Source of the DNA: Methanocalculus sp. | Lineage (GTDB): Archaea > Halobacteriota > Methanomicrobia > Methanomicrobiales > Methanocorpusculaceae | Length of the DNA: 7,203 nucleotides | Assembly: GCF_030651615.1 (NCBI RefSeq) | Contig: NZ_JAUSCG010000023.1 | Coordinates: 1-7,203, forward strand | Reading direction: 5' to 3' | Shown here: positions 1-6,032 of the stretch, piece after piece | Position numbering within the stretch: position 1 is the first letter of the stretch | Layout of the letters: each line of letters begins with the position of its first letter | Translations under genes and position numbers: made by a program | The notes under the pieces: model-generated | The model's database searches: none | What the model was told of the DNA's origin: nothing | What the model saw: only the letters and a program-made list of their open reading frames with translations

Positions 1-497
1 TGGTAATCCACACCTTCGATGAAGAGGAGTGCAGGAGTCTTCCCTTCAGTTCGGATCACCCGCTCGATCGTCTCTGCTGCTGCATCGGCTGTGATATGGT
101 TCTCAGCATCCTTTGGGATCTCCCTTGGAAGCCCTTTCACCGACTCAACAGCAATGAACTCGGTATAATGCGAGAGTGCCGTGAGGATGACCGGATCACC
201 CTTTGAGACCAATCCCTGACAGACCGCCTGAAATCCACGTCTCGCACCGGGAACGACACGGCAGGCATCCATATCGAGCCATGAAGCGAGATCGGTATGG
301 AACTCTGCAATGGGCGGACTCTTGATATAGTCAAGCCTAAACGGCTTCCTGCAGTTGTCACAGACCGAATAACCATCACCATACGCAATCACCGCCTTCA
401 TCGCATCAGCGGTGAGCCGCCCGCCAACCTGGATTGGGTCGATGTTGATTGCAGTCTCATCAACCTGCCGGGCTTCTATTCCCTCTGCACACTTCAT
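1..497 (-). CDS. pscS: O-phospho-L-seryl-tRNA:Cys-tRNA synthase (SepCysS), N-terminal part, cut by window edge
   Basis: This PLP-dependent enzyme converts phosphoseryl-tRNA(Cys), made by SepRS, to Cys-tRNA(Cys) using a sulfur donor; it is the second step of tRNA-dependent cysteine synthesis in methanogens. Translation from the ATG at 497 is open for 165 codons to the left edge. I recognise the family from the N-terminal block NIDPIQVGGRLT (residues 18-29), the GDGYSVCDNC block (40-49), PPIAEFH, the GARRGFQAV segment (about 80-88) and LSHYTEF. The C-x-x-C pair (Cys46, Cys49) corresponds to the conserved N-terminal cysteines implicated in persulfide sulfur transfer. The PLP lysine and the third conserved cysteine should lie beyond the window, since family members are usually around 380-400 residues. 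The start is supported by GAGGAG nine bases upstream, inside the preceding small gene, whose stop codon directly abuts this ATG. Family assignment is strong; the C-terminal half is unseen. Confidence 0.9.
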   Translation of the reverse strand, partial: MKCAEGIEARQVDETAINIDPIQVGGRLTADAMKAVIAYGDGYSVCDNCRKPFRLDYIKSPPIAEFHTDLASWLDMDACRVVPGARRGFQAVCQGLVSKGDPVILTALSHYTEFIAVESVKGLPREIPKDAENHITADAAAETIERVIRTEGKTPALLFIEGVDY

Positions 498-677
498 TCA
501 GATCAGCTCCTCTTCAAGGATCTCCACCTGACGTTTCACTTTCGAGATAATCTTCTCTGCTTTTGCCTTCTCTTCGGCGTTCAGTACATGGAGTGGTGCG
601 GTCTCCCTGAGCATCACCCTGATATCGGTCAGAAGGAAGAGTGACTGAAAGAGTGCATCTGTTGCACGTTGTGACAT
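498..677 (-). CDS. Small helical protein (59 aa) directly upstream of and in frame with SepCysS
   Basis: ATG at 677 to TGA at 500-498. I recognise no named family with certainty. The protein has no cysteine, no signal peptide and no membrane segment. It reads as two helices: a more hydrophobic one (about residues 7-24, ALFQSLFLLTDIRVML) and a charged one (about 33-59) rich in Glu and Lys and ending VEILEEELI, which looks amphipathic and suited to protein contacts. An in-frame TGA at 689-687 blocks any upstream extension. No convincing SD lies close to the start, so a leaderless transcript is possible. The stop codon is followed at once, in the same frame, by the SepCysS start, so the two genes are co-transcribed and probably coupled. 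By context it may be a partner of SepCysS, comparable in role to SepCysE, which bridges SepRS and SepCysS in Methanococcus, or a detached N-terminal segment of SepCysS. That role is inference. Coding status is supported by position, codon use like its neighbours and the coherent helical sequence. Confidence 0.72.
   Translation of the reverse strand: MSQRATDALFQSLFLLTDIRVMLRETAPLHVLNAEEKAKAEKIISKVKRQVEILEEELI
507..512 (-). promoter_or_regulatory. Shine-Dalgarno sequence for SepCysS inside the small upstream gene
   Basis: On the minus strand GAGGAG ends nine bases before the ATG at 497. It lies within the last codons (Glu-Glu-Leu) of the 59-residue gene. It supports independent or coupled initiation of SepCysS rather than readthrough of the TGA between the two genes. 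Confidence 0.6.
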
Positions 678-763
678 AGTACAGAATCATTATGCCGCCT
701 TCACCTTTTAGTTTCACCCTCCGCTCCCAGCACTTAATTCATCCGGGGTAGAAGATACCACCA
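678..763. promoter_or_regulatory. Divergent intergenic promoter region between the SepCysS pair and mre11
   Basis: These 86 bases are the only clear gap between genes and must hold the promoters for both directions. Rightward, an AT-rich TTAATT (734-739) sits about 27 bases before the mre11 ATG. Leftward, TAAAAG (minus strand, about 710-705) sits about 30 bases before the small-gene ATG at 677. Both distances fit an archaeal TATA box driving leaderless or nearly leaderless transcripts. Neither box is a strong match to the archaeal consensus. I see no clear inverted repeat or operator. Confidence 0.5.
734..739 (+). promoter_or_regulatory. Possible TATA box for the mre11 operon
   Basis: TTAATT in a GC-richer background is centred about 27 bases upstream of the mre11 ATG at 764. 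If it is used, transcription would begin at or near the start codon and the message would be leaderless. This fits the weak SD context: only GGGGTAG at 745-751, spaced about 12 bases from the ATG. It is a motif-position argument only. Confidence 0.35.
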
Positions 764-1897
764 ATGAAGATCATCCATATCGCTGACACTCACCTCGGTG
801 TCGCGGCCTTCTCCCGGATCGACCCTGATACCGGCATGAACCTCAGGGAACAGCAGATCTATGATAACTTCCTCGAATCAATCAGGGAGATCTGTAAGGA
901 GAAGCCCGATGTTCTCCTCCATGCGGGAGATCTCTTCGATTCGGTGAAGCCCAGAACACAGGCGTATGTCACCGCATTCGAGGCGCTTGAGATACTCTCG
1001 GATGCGGAGATCCCGCTTGTCATGATCGCAGGCAACCACAGCATCCCAAAGACCCGGTATACCCGCGCACCATTTGCCCTTCTGGAGTATTATCCCGGCA
1101 CGGTGCATATGGCTTACAGATTCAGGTATGAGTCATATGAGGTTGGAGACACGATCTTCCATTTAATCCCGAATATGCTGACGCCGGATGCATACCGTGT
1201 CGCATACGACCAGATAGAGCGATCCAGAGCCCATACAAATGTCCTCGTTACCCACGGGCTTGCCAGCGATATCCGTGACCGCCGCCTTGCAACCGTTGCA
1301 GAGCATGAACTGGATTCAACGATGACGACTGCGGACTTCGATTATATTGCACTTGGTCATTACCATAACCAGAGCCGGATAGGCCCTCATGCCTGGTATT
1401 CGGGCTCTCTTGAACACCTCACCTATGGCGAGATGCATGAGACGAAAGGAGGGCTTATCATCGATCCATCCGGAAGAACGGTCACCCCCCTCCCTCTCCC
1501 GAAGACTCCGATGGTCGATCTCGGATCGGTATCAGCAGACGATCTCAGTGCAGGTGAGGTGATCGAGGCGATCGAAGTTCGGATCGAAGAGATCCGATCC
1601 ACTACCCTTCCGATGGCACAGATTACCTTAACGGGCATCAGAAAAGAGACGGCACGCGCAATCGCCGGGAGGGAACTGGCACGCATCCGTGAATCTCTCC
1701 TTGACCTTCGGATCAGGACGCTCTCTCCTGAGGATATTGTGACCGAAGGGAGACGGAACGACTCAGGTTTCAATATTCAGGAGGAATTTGCATCATTTGT
1801 GAAGAACAGGGGTCTGCCTGAAAAGACAGAGTCATTCATTCTGCAGAAGGGATCAGCTGTCCTCACATCCGTAGTCGAAGAGGAGGATATGGAATGA
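764..1897 (+). CDS. mre11: Mre11 double-strand-break repair nuclease (SbcD-type phosphoesterase)
   Basis: Mn2+-dependent 3'-5' exonuclease and endonuclease that acts with Rad50 to process DNA ends. The 377 residues match the archaeal family size. Calcineurin-like phosphoesterase motifs appear in order: D8-T-H10, HAGD (53-56, Asp56), GNH (90-92, Asn91 and His92), THG (163-165, His164) and GHYH (198-201, His199 and His201), together forming the two-metal site. SGSLEHLTYGE (213-223) is the conserved block after the last metal ligands. A capping domain (about 225-330) follows, then a C-terminal tail (about 330-377) that should hold the Rad50-binding helices. The residue after GNH is Ser rather than the more usual Asp or Glu; this position varies and is not a core metal ligand. 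The first ATG fits the family N-terminus exactly (MKIIHIADTHLG). The gene overlaps rad50 by four bases (ATGA), implying coupled translation. Assignment is secure. Confidence 0.97.
   Translation: MKIIHIADTHLGVAAFSRIDPDTGMNLREQQIYDNFLESIREICKEKPDVLLHAGDLFDSVKPRTQAYVTAFEALEILSDAEIPLVMIAGNHSIPKTRYTRAPFALLEYYPGTVHMAYRFRYESYEVGDTIFHLIPNMLTPDAYRVAYDQIERSRAHTNVLVTHGLASDIRDRRLATVAEHELDSTMTTADFDYIALGHYHNQSRIGPHAWYSGSLEHLTYGEMHETKGGLIIDPSGRTVTPLPLPKTPMVDLGSVSADDLSAGEVIEAIEVRIEEIRSTTLPMAQITLTGIRKETARAIAGRELARIRESLLDLRIRTLSPEDIVTEGRRNDSGFNIQEEFASFVKNRGLPEKTESFILQKGSAVLTSVVEEEDME
1881..1886 (+). promoter_or_regulatory. Strong Shine-Dalgarno sequence for rad50
   Basis: AGGAGG lies within the last codons of mre11, seven bases before the rad50 ATG at 1894. 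With the ATGA overlap it fixes the rad50 start and suggests matched production of the two subunits. Confidence 0.75.
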
Positions 1898-4800
1898 TCC
1901 TCGAAGAACTTTCCCTCAAAAACTTTAAACGCTATAAATACCAGGATTTCACCTTCAAAGACGGGATCACCGCCATTATCGGGAGCAACGGGTCCGGGAA
2001 GAGCAGTGTTATGGAGGGGATCGTCTTTGCTCTCTATGGGATCTCGGGATCAGGGATCGATCCCGATTATGTTGTATCTTCCGGGGCAGGACCAAAAGAG
2101 CGGTGCGAGGTCCGCCTTACCTTCTCGACAGGCGGGGAGCGGTATATCATTGCCCGTTCATTTCGCAAGGGTCAGACGACCCATCATGATGCCTCTCTCA
2201 ACTTCGCAGATGGCAGGTTGATTGCGTCAGGCGTGAGTCCGGTGAGGGAAGCGGTTCTTCGGATACTCAGGATGGGGCCATCCGACTTCAGGACGACGAT
2301 CTATGCGCCACAGCGGGATCTCCTCTCCCTCCTTGACAAAAACCCTGTCGAACGGAAACGCTGGTTCATGCGTGCCCTTGGGATCGAACGTATTCGGGAC
2401 GGGTCATGGGAGCTGATCCGAAAAGAGATCCGTACATTGGAAGAGACGATCGCCTCGCTGACGGGAAGACTTGAAGAGATTGATGCAGAACGCCTGAAGA
2501 TTCAGGATAAAGAGGAGCAGGAGAAGGAAGAGGGATATAAGGTCCGTCTTGCAGCTCTCATCTGTGAGGAGGAGGAGATCGGATTGGCTGAGGCAGCAGC
2601 GGGCAGGCGGCTCGATGAACTCAGACAATTGATGACAGAGCTTGCTAAACTCAGGACCAGCCGTGCAAACCGGCAGGAAAGGATACTTCAGCTTCGTCGA
2701 TCACTTGAAGAGAAGAACTCCGAACTTTCACTCCTTCAGAAAGATCAGATGGATTTCAACCTCTCTGCAGAGAAGGAAGCAGTATATGAGGAGATTACCT
2801 ATCGTGCCGGACAGCTCAGAAAGGCTCGTGAGGAGTATCTGGATGCCTCTCTTCGTCTCAAAGAGGCTGAGAGGAGGTATGAAGAACAGAAAATCGCTCG
2901 TTCAAAGGTCGAAGAGCGGCTCTCTCTTGTCAGAGTGGCCGAAGGAGTGATCACCCGCCTTTCAGGTATCCCGGCAGAGCGTGAGCGGCTTGTCTCGGAG
3001 AGGATTCTTCTTGAAACAGCACAGAAGGCATACCACAGGGCCGTGCTGGGACTTGCAACAATCGAGTCTGAGATCAGGGTTATCCGGGAACAGGCGCAGT
3101 CCCTGATGCAGGAACGTGAGAAGCTGAAGACTCAGGAGCAGGCCCTCTTGCATCTGGAGGAGAGGATCACTCTTCTTGACGGGATCACTCTTATCTCGGA
3201 GCGATGTGCCGAGGGGGAGCGGATACAGAAGGAGTGCCTCCGGATCGAGGATCTGATCAAAGCGATCGAGGGTGATATCCGGGGATTACGATCAGATGCC
3301 ATACCCTTAGCTGAAGAGGTGCAGAAGAAGGAAGCCGCATGTATGGCTCTTGTGGAAGCAAGGAGTGAACGTGAGCTGATCCGGGATCGGACTGCCACCA
3401 TCCGCTCTGAACTCTCTTCAGGAAAGACCAGTATATCAGAGGCAGAGCGACATCTCCTGGAACTTGATCAGGCAGGAGAAGAGAGCCCCTGCCCGACCTG
3501 CGGCGAACCTCTCAAGGATAGGTATCAGGATGCACGCATGCGACTCCTTGACCAGATACAATCCCTCAGGTCAGTTCAGGGAACTCTCAGGAGTGAACTC
3601 ACCTCACTTGAGGAGCGATTAAAGAGAGAGGAACTGGCGATCACATCGATCGAGGTGGATATTGCGGCATCCACCGTTGCTGAACGAAAGCTGGCTGGTA
3701 TCGAAGCGAGGATCGAAGAGCGGGTGAAAGAGCATGAACGACACCAGACTCTCCATCAGGAGAAGATCCGGGAACTCACTGCACTGAAGATCTCCGATCT
3801 TGATCCGGCTCGTGTGAAAGAGCAGGTTGAGGTTTATCAGTCACTCATTGCTGAAAAGGATGAACTCCTCATTGCACTCCGGCGGGTCCCGGCCCTTGAG
3901 TCTGATCATCAGGTCCTTACAGAGCGGGCAGAAAGGCTCTTTTCAAGGATGGAAGAGGTTATATCTCTCCGTGAAGCATCCGGGTATTCGGAGGATAGGA
4001 TTGCCCTGGTCATGAGAGAGATCAGAAGGCTTGATCCCCTTTATGAAGAGTATCGGGAATCCTCTGTTCTGGTCAGGGAGAAGGATGCACTTCTTGCAGA
4101 TCTTCAGTCCATAATTGGGCAGATGGATCAGATTTCAGTTCATTGTGAAGAGATCCGGTTGCTCATTCCAAAGATCGGTTTTGATTCTGCCACATATGCA
4201 GAGGCTGAAGAAGCATTGAGAGGCGCAGTTGAAAACCACGAGCGCTACCTCACACTGAAAGGGCGGGTTGACCGCATACCTGCAGTGCAGGCTGATATTA
4301 CGCGTACTCATGAAGAGAAAGAGCACGGAGAGGCCGATATCGAACGAATTGATCGTGAGCTCTCCCTTCACTCATCTGTTCCTGAAACTCTCGAAGCCAT
4401 TAAAAGGGAGGCTGAGGAACTATCGAGCAGAAAAAGGCGGTGTATCGCAGATATACGGGAATTTACCGGCCTTCTTGCCGGTGTTGTACAGACCCGGAGG
4501 CGAATTATCGAATCTATTACAAAGTCAGGTTATTTTGAGGAGGAGAGATCCCGTGCCCTCTCTGAGAAGGCCCTCCTTGAATCGACAGGCATAATCCTGA
4601 AACAGTTTGCCGATCACCTGATCGGATCTGTCCGTGGGAGGATAGAAGGTGATGTCGGTGAGATCCTCTCACTGATCACCGATGGCAGGTACGAGCATGT
4701 CACCATTGATGATGACTTCTCAATCAGGGTGCATGAAGCGGGGGAAGATTACCCTGCATCAAGGTTCTCAGGTGGTGAACAGGATGACATTGCCGTTGCC

Positions 4801-5061
4801 CTCAGGATCGCCCTCTCCCGCCATATCGCCGCCACCCATCGGATCAGGGATGCAACAGTACTCATATTTGATGAGATCTTCGGGAGCCAGGATGAGGAAC
4901 GGCGGAGACATTTAATCCGGGCTCTCCGAAAACAGGAACCATACTTTCCCCAGATCCTGTTGATCTCCCATATCGAGGGGGTGCAGGAGGAGTGCCAGAC
5001 GACCATACGGGTTGAAGAACAGCCTGATCTCACCAGTATTGCTCTGGAGGTTTTGGAATGA
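1894..5061 (+). CDS. rad50: Rad50 ATPase (SMC-like, zinc-hook DNA repair protein)
   Basis: ABC/SMC-type ATPase that binds Mre11, gates its nuclease and tethers DNA ends. An N-terminal lobe (about 1-185) carries Walker A GSNGSGKSS (30-38, Lys36) and a Q-loop glutamine (Gln140, in IYAPQRDLL). A long Glu/Lys/Arg/Leu-rich coiled coil (about 186-530) leads to the zinc hook C533-P-T-C536 in CPTCGEPL, where two molecules coordinate one zinc. The returning coil (about 545-900) ends in the C-terminal lobe with signature FSGGEQ (958-963), Walker B LIFDE (990-994, Asp993 and Glu994), D-loop GSQD (997-1000) and H-loop His1026 in LLISH. At 1055 residues it is longer than classical archaeal Rad50 (about 880 in Pyrococcus), nearer bacterial SbcC; the extra length lies in the arms. 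The D-loop has Gln where Leu is common. All catalytic motifs are intact. It overlaps nurA by four bases. Confidence 0.96.
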   Translation: MILEELSLKNFKRYKYQDFTFKDGITAIIGSNGSGKSSVMEGIVFALYGISGSGIDPDYVVSSGAGPKERCEVRLTFSTGGERYIIARSFRKGQTTHHDASLNFADGRLIASGVSPVREAVLRILRMGPSDFRTTIYAPQRDLLSLLDKNPVERKRWFMRALGIERIRDGSWELIRKEIRTLEETIASLTGRLEEIDAERLKIQDKEEQEKEEGYKVRLAALICEEEEIGLAEAAAGRRLDELRQLMTELAKLRTSRANRQERILQLRRSLEEKNSELSLLQKDQMDFNLSAEKEAVYEEITYRAGQLRKAREEYLDASLRLKEAERRYEEQKIARSKVEERLSLVRVAEGVITRLSGIPAERERLVSERILLETAQKAYHRAVLGLATIESEIRVIREQAQSLMQEREKLKTQEQALLHLEERITLLDGITLISERCAEGERIQKECLRIEDLIKAIEGDIRGLRSDAIPLAEEVQKKEAACMALVEARSERELIRDRTATIRSELSSGKTSISEAERHLLELDQAGEESPCPTCGEPLKDRYQDARMRLLDQIQSLRSVQGTLRSELTSLEERLKREELAITSIEVDIAASTVAERKLAGIEARIEERVKEHERHQTLHQEKIRELTALKISDLDPARVKEQVEVYQSLIAEKDELLIALRRVPALESDHQVLTERAERLFSRMEEVISLREASGYSEDRIALVMREIRRLDPLYEEYRESSVLVREKDALLADLQSIIGQMDQISVHCEEIRLLIPKIGFDSATYAEAEEALRGAVENHERYLTLKGRVDRIPAVQADITRTHEEKEHGEADIERIDRELSLHSSVPETLEAIKREAEELSSRKRRCIADIREFTGLLAGVVQTRRRIIESITKSGYFEEERSRALSEKALLESTGIILKQFADHLIGSVRGRIEGDVGEILSLITDGRYEHVTIDDDFSIRVHEAGEDYPASRFSGGEQDDIAVALRIALSRHIAATHRIRDATVLIFDEIFGSQDEERRRHLIRALRKQEPYFPQILLISHIEGVQEECQTTIRVEEQPDLTSIALEVLE
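3490..3501 (+). other. Zinc-hook codons of rad50 (Cys-Pro-Thr-Cys)
   Basis: These four codons give C533-P-T-C536 at the apex of the coiled coil, the Rad50 zinc-hook consensus C-x-x-C. The flanking Gly-Glu-Pro-Leu fits the family. About 345 residues of coil precede it and about 360 follow it before the C-terminal lobe, so the hook is near the midpoint and the two arms can pair. Confidence 0.9.
5046..5051 (+). promoter_or_regulatory. Shine-Dalgarno sequence for nurA
   Basis: GGAGGT sits in the final codons of rad50, with seven bases between GGAGG and the nurA ATG at 5058. It supports the ATGA stop-start overlap as a real coupled junction. Confidence 0.7.
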
Positions 5062-6032
5062 ACGGCACCTATGTCCAGGACCTGATCCGGGTGGTTGCTG
5101 AGATCAGGCGGAGGAGGGAGGGAGATCATGGAGAACTGTTCCTCTCCAAACGGGGTATCCAAAGGAGAGACTTCATCCCGATCTCACCTGTTGGTGATCG
5201 ACCTGTTGCGGCGGTCGATGGGAGCAATGCAACGGTCTATTCCACTCCTTTCTTCTCCCTGACGGTATGCAGGGGTGCGATCACCGCCTATCGCAACCAG
5301 GCACGGGATACCCTCAGGCTGACACCCTGGCGTATCTTCCGGGTTGGGGAAGGGCAGGATGAGGACTTTGCCGAACTGTACAGGGAGTGGTATGGGAGAG
5401 ATCCCGATGCACCTCTCTCAAAGGATGATACTCAGGGTGCAGAAGCCGCATTTCGGGACAGCATCGAGTACGGGCTTGCTCTTATCGCAGCACGAACGTA
5501 CGATCCCGGTACCCAACTCATCCTTGATGGCGCACTCTATGCAGAACATCCTTCTCACCGGGATGTACTCGCTGAAATCATAAAAACTTGCAGGGAGCGT
5601 GGCCTGCTCCTTGCAGCCGTCACAAAGAATGCTGGAGCCACATGGGACGGGGTACACCCGCTTGTGCCTGCTGTCATGAAGGGGGCAGGCACTCTTGGCA
5701 TACGGCCGCCCTGGTGCCTCAGGGTTGATGAAGGGTATGTTGCCTGCCTCCATCCCCGTTCGACCCGTGCATTCCTCGTCACGGTGCCTGATGGCTATAC
5801 GGATGATGAGGTCGCTTCTGTCTTTTCAGCTCTCATCGCATATGCAGGGGATGGGAGGGTCGTCGGGTATCCTTACCCCCTGCTGGATGCCCATCGGCAC
5901 GCGGCGATCAGGTACGATCAGGTACAGAGGATAAAACAGGATATCATCGCCGGGTGTTCCACCCAGTCGATCGATTGCGATGAGTATGATGAGATATTTG
6001 GAGATTACCATGACGAACTTAATCGATATTGA
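5058..6032 (+). CDS. nurA: NurA 5'-3' nuclease
   Basis: NurA is a toroidal homodimeric nuclease with an RNase H-like fold that binds the HerA hexamer and resects the 5' strand at breaks. The 324 residues match family length. Visible family features are the AAVDGSNAT block (51-59), with Asp54 as the expected first metal ligand; Glu137 in the helix FRDSIEYGLAL; LILDGALYAE (154-163), with Asp157 as another acidic ligand; VTKNA (188-192); and the C-terminal YPYPLLDAHRHAA (271-283), whose Asp277/His279 region matches the conserved end of the nuclease domain. Exact ligand assignments are by pattern, not alignment. It starts within the rad50 stop codon and ends 23 bases inside herA. The tail after about residue 295 is rich in Asp, Glu and Tyr (DEYDEIFGDYHDE) and could be a partner-binding or disordered end. 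Motifs and the mre11-rad50-herA context make the call strong. Confidence 0.94.
   Translation: MNGTYVQDLIRVVAEIRRRREGDHGELFLSKRGIQRRDFIPISPVGDRPVAAVDGSNATVYSTPFFSLTVCRGAITAYRNQARDTLRLTPWRIFRVGEGQDEDFAELYREWYGRDPDAPLSKDDTQGAEAAFRDSIEYGLALIAARTYDPGTQLILDGALYAEHPSHRDVLAEIIKTCRERGLLLAAVTKNAGATWDGVHPLVPAVMKGAGTLGIRPPWCLRVDEGYVACLHPRSTRAFLVTVPDGYTDDEVASVFSALIAYAGDGRVVGYPYPLLDAHRHAAIRYDQVQRIKQDIIAGCSTQSIDCDEYDEIFGDYHDELNRY
6000..6003 (+). promoter_or_regulatory. Shine-Dalgarno sequence for herA inside nurA
   Basis: GGAG six bases before the ATG at 6010. It favours that start over the in-frame tandem ATGs at 5986 and 5989, which lack a comparable purine-rich block at good spacing. Confidence 0.55.

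Noticed and set aside
495..500. TGA between the small gene and SepCysS as a selenocysteine or pyrrolysine-like recoding site
   Set aside because: Pyrrolysine uses TAG, no selenocysteine insertion element was recognised, TGA is the normal stop of every other gene here, and an ATG with its own SD follows immediately.
297..644. 115-codon plus-strand open frame at the left end
   Set aside because: It lies opposite SepCysS and the small gene; its translation shows no domain and is Leu/His/Arg rich, as expected for an antisense shadow.
514..717. 67-codon minus-strand open frame beginning at 717 across the promoter region
   Set aside because: It overlaps the 59-residue gene in another frame, its sequence is not protein-like, and the competing frame flows directly into SepCysS with an SD at the junction.
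1031..1042. Ser after the GNH motif of Mre11 as a sign of an inactive nuclease
   Set aside because: The metal ligands (Asp8, His10, Asp56, Asn91, His164, His199, His201) are all present; the residue after GNH varies in the family, so activity is expected.
4749..5162. 137-codon minus-strand open frame across the rad50/nurA junction
   Set aside because: It is the complement of the Rad50 signature, Walker B and NurA start; Ser/Arg-rich low-quality translation indicates a shadow.
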